A DNA stretch of 64,000 nt from the NCBI GenBank assembly GCA_035048495.1, contig CM068545.1, positions 21,424,741 to 21,488,740 on the forward strand, written 5' to 3'. The notes under the pieces are model-generated. The model saw only the letters and a program-made list of their open reading frames with translations. It was not told the DNA's origin and did no database searches. The stretch comes from Euptelea pleiosperma. Its lineage: Eukaryota; Streptophyta; Magnoliopsida; Ranunculales; Eupteleaceae. A program made the position numbers and the translations under genes. Positions 10,852 through 22,330 of this stretch are shown piece after piece (the stretch's first letter is position 1; each line of letters starts with the position of its first letter).

Positions 10852-11700
10852 TAATTTTTTTTTGATAAGTATAAAAATTATCATTAAAACCGAAACATTT
10901 ACAGAAGGGTCAGTTAAATAGGTTAAGTTAACCTACTTTAACTACCACGAGGCAAACAACGCTAGGAAAATCTAAAAAAACTAAAAAAATTACAATAAAG
11001 TCAAACATCTCTCGAGCATAAAAGTTCCCACCGACAAACGAAATCTTCGAAGAATAGTCCTCTGCATTCTCTAGATAACTTGGACCACACAAATAAACTC
11101 CCCTTTATAGACAACACAATAGATGCCACCTCTAGACTCTTTCCTTCAAAAACTCTCCGATTACATTCCTTGCAGAGGCCCCATGCAATCGCTAGAGGTA
11201 GCATCCGCCTCAAAATTCATCCTCTAGTTGAAAAAGCTTTAACCTTCCAACTAGTCAGTATTTCCCTCAAAGACCTTGGCATAACCCACTGCATTCCGAA
11301 CTCCGATAGGAAGGATGACCAAACCTCCCTGGCTACGTCACAATGTATCAAAAGATGATTAGCTGATTCTCCGTGATGTTTACACATGGAACAGTAGTCA
11401 ATAATCATGAATCCTCTTGTTCTCAACTTATCAATAGTTAGGATTTTCTCCAGTGATGAATCCAAGACAAAGAATGCAACCTTAGTCGGGATTTTGGATT
11501 TCCAGACCAATGCATCTGGGTAGCTAATACTGTTTGAAAACTGTAACACCTCATAAAAAGAACTCATCGTAAACGTCCCACCTTTGGTCCAAACCCACTG
11601 ACGTTTGTCCTAATTACCTAACCTCAATTGAATTTCTTGCAAACGACTGAGCATTCTGGCCATGGGTTCAATCTCCCAGTCATTAAAGTGGAATTGTTGT
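10852..11700 (-). pseudogene. 5'-truncated LINE (L1-type) 3' end with zf-RVT domain
   Basis: Reading leftwards, the fragment opens inside ORF2 with DWEIEPMARMLSRL (about 11690). It passes through the zinc-binding domain typical of plant LINE RT proteins (IPTKVAFF, SLEKILTIDKLRTRGFM, CSMCKHHGESANHLLIHC at 11217-11567). It then reads LPLAIAWGLCKECNRRVFEGK (11150-11213) and ends in a poly(A) tail, seen as the T-run at 10852 next to TGATAAGTATAAA. Most of ORF2 is missing, which is usual for LINE insertions. A frame change separates the two open stretches. Confidence 0.85.
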
Positions 11701-11962
11701 TATCTAGGTATTTATAGTCTTTTGGTGGTTGGAGGGTATCTTAATCAATTCCTAAGGTTTATTAACTGGACATCCAAGGCTAGTCCATAAATATGTGTTT
11801 TCCTGTTTGCAAAGAGACAAGTAAAGAAGGTTTGTCTAACTGGATAGTTTGGTGTATGAGACAACTTCTTCCTAGGAGTGTAGAAACCCTATAGTGACTC
11901 TAGGTAACTTTCTTCTCTTTCTTTACTATTCATCATATTGTTCACAGAGTACTATTCACAGT
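11701..11962. other. Spacer next to TRIM insertion site
   Basis: Sequence into which the TRIM inserted. It reads like retroelement leader DNA (CTATTCATCATATTGTTCACAG), but nothing specific was identified. Similar bases continue after the TRIM at 12312. Confidence 0.3.
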
Positions 11963-11966
11963 TACC

Positions 11967-12307
11967 TATCACGGGGTTGGCGCTTGCCATCCCAAAATGA
12001 CTAGCCACTTTAGGTGCTGCCTGCCTCCCTCTTGTAGCCCAGGAACCCACCCAACACATAGCCGATGTGGGACTATTTTTTAGTCCGTAACAAGCTCCCC
12101 GGCCTAGACCCTAACGCCCTCGTCAAGGGGACCCACGGCCGTCCCCACCTCTAGTAACCCGGGTTGGCTTTGATACCACTTTGTCACGGGGTTGGCGCTT
12201 GCCATCCCAAAATGACTAGCCACTTTAGGTACTGCCTGCCTCCCTCTTATAGCCCAGGAACCCACCCAACACTTGGCCGATGTGGGACTACTTTTTAGTC
12301 CGTGACA
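11967..12307 (-). mobile_element. Complete TRIM retrotransposon
   Basis: Two 126-bp direct repeats (11967-12092 and 12182-12307) begin TRTCACGG and end CCGTRACA, so each LTR has short inverted ends. On the minus strand the right copy is the 5' LTR. It is followed at once by TGGTATCAAAGCCA, a primer-binding site complementary to the 3' end of initiator methionine tRNA (12164-12178). A purine-rich GGCCGGGGAGCT (12093-12104) precedes the other LTR. The whole unit is flanked by TACC on both sides (11963-11966 and 12308-12311). LTRs carry CCCACATCGG, common in plant TRIMs, and a CTATAAGAG TATA-like motif. It has no coding capacity and depends on other elements to move. Confidence 0.9.
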
Positions 12308-12311
12308 TACC

Positions 12312-15300
12312 GCTCTGATTCCTTATTTCCTACCCACCCTTAACTGTCCCAAATCAAACCATAACCATAGTTTCCCCAAAATCAAACCCTAACCCTAATT
12401 TTCCTTATCTGAAATCCCTTTCTAAACCATATTCGATTAATCCTAATTTCGTTCAAATACCCTATTTCCCTCTTCAGTCCAGCATCAACAACCTTCCAAT
12501 ATTAAGGTGGAATTACCTTTAGCGATACCTAAATTTGCAACTTAAACAGTGATGGAACTTCAAGAGGCTGTCAAATGTTATAGCGAAGCCAGTAGCAACT
12601 GGTACTAAAAAACAAGTCAGTGTGATCTCTTCTAGAGTGTGTGTGTGTGTGTGTGTGTGTGGGGGGGTGGGGGGGGGGGGGGGGGGGGGGGGGTGGTATG
12701 ACACAGGTATGACATGGATACAGTAGGGGGTGGTATGACACAGGTATGACATGGATACAGTATTAACATTTACAACTTTATTGCTTGAAGAGTTTGGCTA
12801 CAGTTGGATTTTTCAACAATTGTGAGGGTTTCGAAATTAGGATGCAAATTCGGTTGGAGCTGCAGCAGCTGAGAAGATGAGTCAACTATTCAATCAAATG
12901 ATAAGACTATAAGAGATAACATGCCTTTTCTTTTAGCCTACGCTGCCTAGCTGATCTTTCTGAGCATGCGTTTGTTTAGTCTCTGCGCTTCTAGAAAGCA
13001 TCCTTCATTGTGTTGCTTGATGTACCTTCTCCTCGGGATTAAGACCTTAAGAATAGAAAGTAAAATCTGATAGTAGCAACTAGCAACATAAGGATGAAGA
13101 AGATCCCTTAGGATCCCAGTTTATGTTAGTTGGGTATCATCTTTCCCTTATGTCTTGAGGTTGTCCTGTTACGGATCCCTGTATAATATCCTTTTTTCTT
13201 TTCTTTTTCCTCAATGAATTTATGTTACCCAGCAAAAGGTGTTTAAATAATAGCACTCAAACCAATGCTGATACAAACAGCACTGTTCAATTAGTTTCCA
13301 TCGCTGTTTTACAATCATTTTCATTTGCTTCCAAGTATGAAATCGGTAGTTTCTTGAAGTATTTTTCAATTGTAAGAAACTTGGGAATTGGTAATCACTT
13401 ATCCGAAGATCCAATTTTCTTTCATTCTTACTGTAGAATCCCCCATGTCTTTTATTACAATTTCTTTTCTTATCTAAACTGAATCATTATGAATGTAAAA
13501 ATTATGTTGACTTTGCAAGACTAGGAAGACTTTGTTAATTCCTTTAGCCATTTCCTATTTTCACTCCTGTCATTTTAGGTACTAAATGATCATTTCAAGG
13601 CAGAACTTAAATAGTCTTAAAAGAGCAAAGGTCATTAGGTTCTCTGCTTGCAATTCTCTTCTTTGGTATACCTTTTAAAATGTATTACAAGTATTTTTTA
13701 GGGTTCCAAGTTTTCAAAAACTAGAAGTGGAGGTTGTGAATGTACGATATTCTGTATTATTTCAAGAATTGTAATCTGTTCTCTATTCTTTTAGCAAGGC
13801 TCTGATGTGTTGCATCTTAGAGAAAAGAAATGATGAAATGGTTATCATAGACAACAGGAAACCTAGTGTTTGGGCCAGGATTCTTCACCTGTTGTCTGGG
13901 ATTTGTGTCACACATAATTTTTAACATTCTAGAGCTAGGCTAAAGATAGGTAATACTTGGTGAAAAATAATCTATGCATCGGATGGATAGAATGGTTTGT
14001 TGCTTCAATTTTTTGGGCTATGATTCATCTGAAAAGTGACCAAACTCTTGGATGATCCAGAATTATGAGACCATGTGTCAGATTCCCTGACGCACTCTAG
14101 TTACTCCTGAATCTAGTGCAAACGATCAATTTTTGTGTGACAAATATTTCTAATCTAAAGTTCCTATCATCAACCATCTGATATACTTGTTTGTTCATTT
14201 TTCCTACTTTCTTCGCTGATCTTAACTTGGGATTGTGAACCTTCTATTTTCTACTGATCAAAACTGAGTCAACTGAGATTTGAGCACAGTCATATGATAG
14301 CAGAGTCTTCAATCACAGAATAACTAGGTAAGAGGCGTCTTGATCAATTAGGTGTTTGGATGCCAACTTCTCTCTTTTAATAATCTCGTATGTCTTGTTC
14401 TGGGACAACTAGCTTCCATATTTATCTCCTTAGATTATTCTGTCTTATCCTTAAAAATAACATAGAAGGCTCCCCTGGAAGTGGCTATTAGCAAAAGGTG
14501 TCATCTGCTAATAGCAAAAACATTCAACTTTTTATCAAATAGAGGCTTAGCTTCGTCATGGATAGGTCTTATGGAGATTTTTGCCCTAATTAGGGCTCAA
14601 AATTGTAGTATATCTACTTCTGAAACATGTATCATCTGAGAGAACAAAGGTAAACATAGAACCTTTGACCCATTACCATGGTCCACATTCTATCTGGCAG
14701 TAATCCACAAGGCAGAGGACAGGATCATGAGATGGCAATGAGTTAGGTTTTAAAACCTATATGAAACCGATGCTTAGGCTGTCTTTAGTAACAAATTTTA
14801 AGTTGCCCACCGAAAGTATTACCAGGTAAACTGGTGAAAGTTTGCCTAGTTTTTTTTTTTTTTTCTCTTTTTATGAGGGGTTAATAGCACTGGTTTCATT
14901 TGAAAGTGTTCAACATTCACAGTTCCAAAAATCATGGCCAACCAAAACATAAATCAATATTTCTCCCAGCTCCCCTATAAATTGGCATCGTGCAACTTAA
15001 CTTTGTAATGAAACACCCTCTTAAGGCCGATGTTCAGCTTTATAAAGAGAATTGTTGTTAACTGCTAAAATATTTAGTGGTTTATTAGAGGCATTATTAA
15101 ACCCAAACTGTTCATCCACATATGAAAGTGGCTGGGCTGGGTCAATCGGTTCTGTCGATGAATCAACCTGGACTGACCATGATGTCAAATGACATCACAA
15201 ATATCCAAGGAGCCGGAGTTAACATCGTGATTCTTATTCTTGTTAGACAATGATCCATCTCTTAGTCTAAGTAAGAAGTACCCATCTATCATCTATGGAG

Positions 15301-15598
15301 GTGTGGCTCAAAAGATTCTTGTAGTCCTGGAAGCCATCGCCGATGTGTGGCAGCCAAGATCTGTGTCGTGTGCAAATTGGCCATGGCAGTAAGGGATCCA
15401 AAGTATCACAGTAAATAAAAACACGTTGAAATCAAGCGCATAGCCTGCATAACATGAGATTCTGCCTTTGGCTGATGGAAGTGCAATTCTTGTTGATAAG
15501 TTCGTGTACAACTCATATTATCCATGAGTTTTTCATTTTCTTAGTGGAAATGTATGATATTGCTGTATAATGCAAAGGTACTAAAAATTTCATGAATT
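12312..15598. other. Long unassigned spacer with simple repeats
   Basis: No exon, transposon protein or TIR pair was recognised in about 3.3 kb. It holds the TG/G microsatellite listed separately, a T-run at 14849-14865, and a LINE-tail-like stretch near 13180-13230 that is too weak to call. It lies between the two inverted TIR elements. Confidence 0.5.
12640..12763. repeat. (TG)n-(G)n microsatellite and 35-bp tandem duplication
   Basis: A GT run of about 20 bp (12640-12660) passes into a nearly pure G run to about 12693. Two copies of a 35-bp unit follow, sharing GGTATGACACAGGTATGAC (12696 and 12731). The long G run could form a G-quadruplex. Its exact length is prone to sequencing error. 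Confidence 0.9.
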
Positions 15599-16771
15599 TT
15601 AAGTAAAACATATAATATGCACAAGGAAATAAATTTGGATTTCGAGGTTTATTTCGACTAGTCTAAAGACCAGTGTGGAAATAATACATTTTTCGTGGAA
15701 ATGATGGAAATAATGCGGAAATGATGGAAACATTGTGGAAATGTTTGAGAAATGATGAAACAAGCATAAAAACACACTCATGAGATTTCAAACCATAATA
15801 TACAACCATATGTAGTGTGGAAATGAATGACCATAATGGTCTATAATATGTCACGACAAGTATCTTTAATTAGTCAAGGTTTAATTTAATTATAGAACTA
15901 TTATTTAATTGCTAATTATAAAAAAGTCATAAAGTAATATATTAACAAATCCGTATTCGTTTACATTAATTTCTTAACATTATACGTAATTTTAGAAAAC
16001 TTATTTACTATTAACTTATAACATTTATTTAATTTTTTATTTGAAAAAAAAAATTAGGGTTAATTTTTTTTGAATTTTTTTAACCAAACCAACTTGTAGA
16101 ACGGGCTAAGTTATCCCACATATAATTAATTTATGCACAATTATAGATGTTTACATACTTAATTAGGTGCACCAAATTCCAATCAGGTGCACCAAATTCT
16201 AAATTTTCACCCTAAACGATCTTCAATCCGTGCACAAATCTAGTGCAAATGCATCATAGATTCATAAATTTAATGAATTTACACATAACCTATTTATTTG
16301 TAGCAAGAAATTTTATCCTTGTGTATATTTTGAATTTGAAAGAACTCCCAAACAGGATTTGATTCTTCCTCACGATCAATCTACGAACCAAAAAAATCTA
16401 TAATGGATTGATCTTTTGTAAAAACAATATGTATGGAAATGGGTTAAATGGATCAAATATGAGATTTATAGCGGTTTTGAGCTCAAGTGAGATGTTTCCT
16501 ACCTACGATTGAAATGTTTCCAATGTTTCCATACATGTCGAAACATTTCGACTGAAATAATACATATTTACACTATCGATTGATCGAAATTTATTGTTCA
16601 CGCGAAATATTTCGACATGAATGGAAATATTTCGAGAAATTTAACATTATTTCGACGTAAGTATTCTTTCCTATCGGTAACCTAGAAAATGGAAATCTTT
16701 CGCGAAATATTTCGATAATTTCGTGAAATTTATTTCCTTGAATATGCATATTATACATGTATTTTTCCTTA
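15599..16771 (-). mobile_element. TIR/foldback element, right copy
   Basis: The element has terminal inverted repeats: ACATATAATATGCACAAGG with GAAATAAATTT near 15608-15640, and AAATTTATTTCCTTG then TGCATATTATACATGT near 16725-16760. The interior carries GGAAATGATGGAAA repeats (15690-15735) and many palindromic CGAAATATTTCG motifs (16500-16740). It is an inverted relative of 7300-9020 and lacks that copy's extra block. There is no coding region, and the target-site duplication is unclear. Confidence 0.65.
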
Positions 16772-17330
16772 ACCATACCATTGCTCTCCCAAAACATTAA
16801 AAAGTTTATCTTTACTTGACCAAATTAATCCTAGCCCTAGACAATAGATGCAAATTACCCTTTAAATACGTTGAATTATTAGTCTCGAAGTTTTAAAGGA
16901 AAAAAGTATTAAACATGAATATATCCTCTCGCCATATTTTTGCTGTGAGTTTCTTGAACCATATTTTTGAATGCCACATCGAAATATACTCGATCGTCCA
17001 AATATTTTTGCCATACACAAGCTTATCTACAAGGATTGCGATACGAAAAGAATAGGAGATGTTAGACTTATGTTATCCGGATATTACCAATGAGATATGT
17101 TCGTTAATGTGTTATATCGCATAGCCATGCATGACTACTGTTATAGTTCTGTGAGATGTATATGTTATCATGAAGGTGCTAGGACGCGTCTTATTGCGCT
17201 AACTTTGTTTAAATTAATATTGTTTCTTTATTTAGTATTTACAAGAGCATTATTTTTTTCACTTCACAGAAGCATAAGATGTCACCATATACCATATACA
17301 CTTTTGTTGCAGGATCCCTCCTGATTATCT
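16772..17330. other. 3' flank of the HVA22-like gene
   Basis: AT-rich sequence with no recognised gene or transposon. It lies downstream of the minus-strand HVA22f-like gene and its poly(A) signals. Confidence 0.5.
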
Positions 17331-17337
17331 AAGGATA

Positions 17338-17355
17338 TTTATTCAGGGTATTTAT
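17338..17355 (-). terminator. Poly(A) signals of the HVA22-like gene
   Basis: Two AATAAA hexamers on the minus strand (17350-17355 and 17338-17343) lie about 80-95 bases past the stop codon, the right place for 3' end formation. Confidence 0.6.
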
Positions 17356-17435
17356 TCTACATATGGGTAGAACCCCGAATGAATTTCATTGTGGGAATGT
17401 AAGTGTAACAACCACTTGAAAGAAGCTTGATGTCC

Positions 17436-18795
17436 TTAGCGTTTTTTCACTACTTCCTTTTCAGCCTGCAAGCATAAAAGTAGGATGAGATTTTTGTCTA
17501 AAATGATCAGAGATGATAAGCGAGGTCCCTGCGAGTGTGCGAACGAGCTAATATTCATTGCTCGTCGCCCCAAATGCATACATGGGTTGTTATATCTTAC
17601 CGCTTTGATGACACGATCAAAGGCGTCCGGCCCATTTTTCTCAATGTACCGCTCGACTGACTTCCTTGCATCAAGGCTCATCATCTGGAGAACCCTCCTT
17701 TGGTTGTCAGGATAATTTGAGCTCACATGACTCCCAATCTTTACATATTTCCTCACTAAATTCGCATAGATATAAGCTGCTCCGTTGAAGATTGGTAACA
17801 CCAACCACAGACAGACTAAGAGCTTGACGTAAGGCCAAAATGGAAGCCTGTTATGAAAATATATAAAAATATCAGATATATAAGTAAATTATCATTTTTC
17901 ACAAATCATATATCTCTGTGCATTTTTTTACCATTGAAGGAATTTCCAACAAGTGAGCTCGAAAAGTGTGATCAACGAATATAAAACCCAGTACGTGAGC
18001 CACTGCTGATCATCGAGGGTAGACGGACTTTCGATAGCTCGCATTGAAGCGTATCTGTTCATTCATCAGTAAGCTCATAATTATTATTTTCCAATTTTTT
18101 TTTTTAATATTCATTCTAAACAATAAAAATGACGATGATCACCAACTTACAATGGATAAATCAGCATTACTCCTGGCCTGGTTCACAATCCAAATGAATG
18201 GTGTTAGACATGAACTTCATACATACATACATACATACATACATACATAGGGCTGTCTCGATGCAAGTTGAGGCCTAAGGCGAAAACTCCATATAAGGCC
18301 TTTTTTTTTATATGTAATATATTAATATATATGATATTAATTAAAAAAAAATTAACTTTCTACATAGTAGAAAATCTTATTTAACAACTATTCATGATAA
18401 TCAAAAGTTAGGGAAAAATAGATGTAGTGGACTCCCATAGTCCTGTTGCAGTCCATGCAGAGGACTCTCATGGCCCTACATAGATCATTTTTTGGGCCTA
18501 ATGACTGCTGGATGTTCAGTCCATCTATTGGTGCATAAATCATCAGCTTGATTGATGATTTCTAGCCAATGGATTTACTACCCATAAAACATATATGCTT
18601 GAATCCAGTGGCTAGAATCAATCCTAAAATGTAATAAAAGCTATCGCTAAAGATATCCAATCAGGTCGATTTTTGGTTTGTATATCTAATGGGGTGGGCT
18701 AAACATCCATGTGGTTAGTGGGCTGGGGCCTTCTCTCATGGGCCTAAGGCGACTGCCTTAATAACCTTATGGTAGAGACAGCCCTGTACATACAT

Positions 18796-18883
<88 letters not shown>

Positions 18884-18953
18884 GTCTTGTTTTTGCTGAG
18901 AAATACCCGACTAGTGAATCAAGATGCCCTGCGACGGTACGAAGAAGACCCAT
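17436..18953 (-). CDS. HVA22F: HVA22f-like protein (TB2/DP1/HVA22 family), five exons
   Basis: Exons are 18907-18953, 18151-18177, 17932-18054, 17601-17847 and 17436-17465, giving 474 nt, 157 aa and a stop. All four introns are GT-AG and all phases join cleanly. The protein starts [16 protein letters not shown] and continues with [58 protein letters not shown] and [16 protein letters not shown]. It ends [10 protein letters not shown]. This is the TB2/DP1/HVA22 (REEP/Yop1-like) family: small endoplasmic-reticulum membrane proteins with hairpin-forming hydrophobic segments (here about residues 45-62 and 70-90) that shape tubular ER. Plant members are often induced by abscisic acid and stress. 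The length matches HVA22f (about 158 aa). A hAT MITE and an (AT)n(AG)n repeat sit in intron 1. No breaks were seen; it is probably functional. Confidence 0.92.
18248..18786. mobile_element. hAT-type MITE in intron 1 of the HVA22-like gene
   Basis: The inverted ends are TAGGGCTGTCTC (18248) and GAGACAGCCCTG (18775-18786), with sub-terminal GGCCTAAGGCG repeated at both ends. The element is flanked by the 8-bp TACATACA on each side (18240-18247 and 18787-18794), as expected for hAT. The left flank is an (ATAC)n run, so the left copy could be coincidental. There is no transposase. It makes up most of the 729-bp intron 1. Confidence 0.8.
18796..18879. repeat. (AT)n-(AG)n microsatellite
   Basis: About 27 bp of AT repeat is followed by 57 bp of AG repeat, inside intron 1 of the HVA22-like gene, close to its donor side. 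On the transcript it is a long CU tract followed by AU repeats. Confidence 0.95.
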
Positions 18954-19260
18954 GAGAGGCTAGTTTTCGCTTCAGATAAACAGTTTGCAAATAACAGTGA
19001 GAGAATGGTAGTTTTCGCTTCAGATGAACAGTTTGCAAATAACAGTAAGAGGAATGAGGAGCATGAGATACGTGAGCGTTTAAAAAGGAAGGAGGAGGAG
19101 AAGAGGCCGAAAGTAAAGAATTTCTGGTGGAGGGACCAAAGTCTTCTTTTCCCAAACAAGAAGGAAATGAAAAGGGAATCTGACAGAAAGGAAAATTGCT
19201 GACCAACTTTTGTATCTTTTTCCAAGTCTTACATGTCCGGCAACGTAAAGCATATACGAT
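18954..19260 (-). promoter_or_regulatory. 5' UTR and proximal promoter region of the HVA22-like gene
   Basis: Upstream of the ATG (18953) lies a 48-bp tandem duplication (about 18960-19007 and 19008-19055, sharing TAGTTTTCGCTTCAGAT and CAGTTTGCAAATAACAGT). A pyrimidine-rich stretch on the minus strand follows, typical of a plant 5' UTR. ACGTG at 19070-19074 is an ABRE-type core, of interest because HVA22 genes are classically ABA-responsive. No clear TATA box was found; GTATATGC near 19245-19255 is the best candidate. The start site is unknown. Confidence 0.4.
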
Positions 19261-19465
19261 ACGTACCTTCGTGAGTGGAACTAAGGGAGGGTGCGGCTTG
19301 CCTGAACAAAGAGTTGCTTAGACCCTCCCTTTGTACACTTTAGATTTATTCTGTAAATCATGTGCACGCATGAACCACCAACTTAATTTCAGCGCAGACT
19401 TTCTTTTTAATATGTCTATGGCATTTTCCCTACATGTGGGCCCACATGTCTGGAATAGGGTTCCA
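19261..19465. other. Spacer before duplication copy A
   Basis: Nothing recognised. Confidence 0.3.
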
Positions 19466-21271
19466 CAAGTATTGCTCCTTAATTACTCCAAGAACTTTAT
19501 GGTGATCAACAAAAGTTTTACAGAAAAAGGATTTGTATGTCAGGAAATGCAAAAGTTGTTTTTTTTAGAAAACTTATTCAGGGCAAACCATAGAGAGCCA
19601 AGAAGACCCTATTTTCTCTGGTTAGAGGAGGTGACCCACAAGTGATCCAACCAATAAATAGAAAGAAAAAAATTGCGCTTTTAAAAAACCCTCTAATTGT
19701 CTGTTGTCCCATGTGTACTTGTTCGAAAATATTGTTTGGTTACCCGGAATTGAGCCGGATTTGGATTTGTGATTCTTGGAAACACAAATATAAGTGTTTG
19801 GAAAGACGAATTGCCAGGAAATATATTTCCACTAGAGATCAAATTCGATCTCCTGAGAGAATGCCATGTGAAAAATCTTAGGCCCACTAACCCAATCATG
19901 TTTGGACCATCCCTTGGTGGATCGATACATAAAAAATCAACCTGATCTTTTGGTCTGATTAAGCCAAATAAGCACGTAGGTCTCCTTATGCTATTTCCAA
20001 ACGACTTCAAGATCGCATCGATAGGAATTTGTATAGCAAAGTTACACCCTTTTTTGCGAACAATGGATATCTTTTAAATTTAGAAGTTTTTGTTAACAAC
20101 CCCAATATTTAAATTTTAAGGGTCGGGCTCAGAGGGGCACCCATTTTGGCGTACCCACAAAGAAGATGAATCAATGGCTGATTTTTGGTGGAGATGATCT
20201 CCTCACCATATAGATCACCCCAACAAAAAATCAGCCCATTCTGAAATTTCTAACCCCATCAAATGTGGTTTTCAAGTTACACGGTAAAAATCGACGGTCC
20301 ATAATTCTTCAGCTTCTAACCAATCTATGAATATGAGAATGATATGAATTTTTGTGACGATGATCTCTTCACCATAGAGATCATCCTCACCAAAAATCAG
20401 CCATTGATTCATCTTCTATGTGGCCCCCCCTCGTCTCTGTCTCTCTCTCCACCATCACAGGTGTTGGCGTCACCAGATCCAATTGCTTATAGTGAGGTAT
20501 TATTATATCAAACAGTTAGGCTTGCCTCACTCCTTTGGTTGAGGCATCTCATCAACCCCCTCCAATCTCGCAAAACATGGAGGGGATGAGACGGGCAATT
20601 GTAATAACTAGTTGAAGCCAAACTTGAATGATATTGAATAAGGTGATTTTTTAGTCCAATAAACTTTATACATGTTTGAATGGCTTGGATTGTTGATCAA
20701 TCAAACTTGAATGATAGGGATCCCAACATTCAACAATGTATAATTCAACTTTCACAGTAAAAACCCTTAGTCTTGTACTAAACAGTGTGTGCAATTGAAA
20801 TTAAAGATGGTGTGAGACTAAATAATTCAGTCTCAGATGTTTTCCATATGTCTTGTCATCTATTTTCCTAGCCATTTTTAATCCATTTCCGACCCATAAT
20901 TTTTATGGGTCATTTCCCATTTCTATCTGGTATCCGATTTGGGTTTCCTTCATCCCGTTTTTATCTTCACCTAGCCAAACTGCAAAAGTTGTTGGATCTG
21001 ATCCTCTCGTAGGTATAAGTTGCATAAATTGCGATTGAATCCTCATAAGTGTGTTTGTATAAAGTCACAATAACTAATGGGTTTCATAGTCAGCCAGAGG
21101 GGAATTGAAATTGGACCCTGTCAAAAATCAAAACTATCCTTCACCATCAAATGAAAAGGAAATCCATGGCTTCCTTGAGAGAATACAGTACATCTGCATA
21201 TTCATTGCTCAACTCATCCCCATTTGTGAGCCCATTTTTAAGATCTTATGAAAAGATTCACCCAAGGTAAG
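19466..21271. repeat. Segmental duplication, copy A
   Basis: It matches 21574-23163 in the same orientation from CAAGTATTGCTCC to CACCCAAGGTAAG, with about 90% identity by eye. It differs by carrying a foldback MITE (about 20131-20430) where copy B has a short CT-repeat tract. There is no protein-coding similarity. It is bordered on the right by a gypsy RNase H fragment. Confidence 0.9.
20131..20430. mobile_element. Foldback MITE present only in copy A
   Basis: AGAAGATGAATCAATGGCTG with TTTTTGGT after it (20162-20190) is repeated as a perfect inverse (CACCAAAAATCAGCC, then ATTGATTCATCTTCT) at about 20389-20418. The inner arms (GATGATCTCCTCACCATA and its partner) extend the hairpin. It is absent from copy B, so it postdates the duplication or was lost there. 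Outer borders are approximate. Confidence 0.7.
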
Positions 21272-21573
21272 GAATTCAACTAAGAGGAAGCTTGAGAAAA
21301 ATCAAGATATATCTTATGGATCCACCCTTCTCACTCCCTCCGACACCTAGCATACCTTTACTCTTGTACATTTCAGTCATGGAAACTTCCATGGGAGCAG
21401 TACTAGATCAACATGATGAAACGGGTAAATGAGAATGAGCATTGTATTATCTCATGAAGACTATCTGGATACAAGTCTCGCTGTTTGCCTCTAGAGAAAA
21501 CTTGTCTCGCACTCGTTTGAGCCACACATTGACTACGATACTTACATGCTTGTGTATCCCATCCTCCTGCTAG
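21272..21573 (+). pseudogene. Ty3/gypsy RNase H fragment between duplication copies
   Basis: Decayed RNase H reads PLLLYISVMETSMGAVLDQH then DETGK (21340-21425), followed by frameshifted DYLDTSLAVCL and tail sequence to GTGTATCCCATCC. It is about 90% identical in DNA to 28681-28825 plus 30764-30788. It carries stops and cannot be functional. Confidence 0.75.
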
Positions 21574-22288
21574 CAAGTATTGCTCATTAATTACTCCAAG
21601 TTCTTGGAGTAATTGATCACCTGTATGGTGATCAACAAAAGTTTTACATAAAAAGGATTTGAATGTCAGGAAACGCAAAAGCCATTTTCTAGAAAACTTA
21701 TTCAGGGCAACCATAGAGCGCTAAGAGGACCCTATTTTCTTTGGTTAGAGCAGGTGCCCCACAAGTGATCCAACCAATAAATAGAAAGAAAAATTTGTGC
21801 TTTTTAAAAAACCCTCTTATTGTCTGTTGTCCCATGTGTACTCGTTGGAAAATGCTGTTTGGTAATCTAGAATTGAGCCGGATTTGGATTTTTGATTTTT
21901 GGAAACAGAAATCTAAGTGTTTGGAAAGACAAATTGACAGGAACTACATTTCCACTAGAGATCAAATTCGATCTCCTAGGCATGAGAGAATGCCATGTGA
22001 AAAATCTTAGGCCCACTAACCCATTCATGTTTGGACCACCCCTTTGTGGATCTATACAAAAAAAATCAGCCTGATCTTTTGGTCTGATTAAGCCAAATAA
22101 GCACGTAGGTCTCCTTGTTCTCTTTCCAAACGATCTTCAAGATCGCATCAATAGGAATTCGTATAACAAAGTTTCGACCTTTTTTGCGAACAATGGATAT
22201 CTTTTAAATTTAAAAGTTTTTGTTAACAACCCCAATATTTAAATTTTTAATCACTAGTTCCCACGTCACTATCGTCTTCAACCATACA

Positions 22289-22330
<42 letters not shown>

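Noticed and set aside
12164..12178. Sequence complementary to methionine tRNA considered as a tRNA gene
   Set aside because: Only the 3'-terminal complement is present; it is the TRIM's primer-binding site.
12519..12752. Minus-strand proline/threonine-rich frame
   Set aside because: Translation of the (TG)n(G)n microsatellite.
18924..19202. Plus-strand 92-codon frame with a repeated FASD-QFANNS unit
   Set aside because: It lies over the first exon and leader of the minus-strand HVA22-like gene, and the repeat is explained by a 48-bp tandem duplication.
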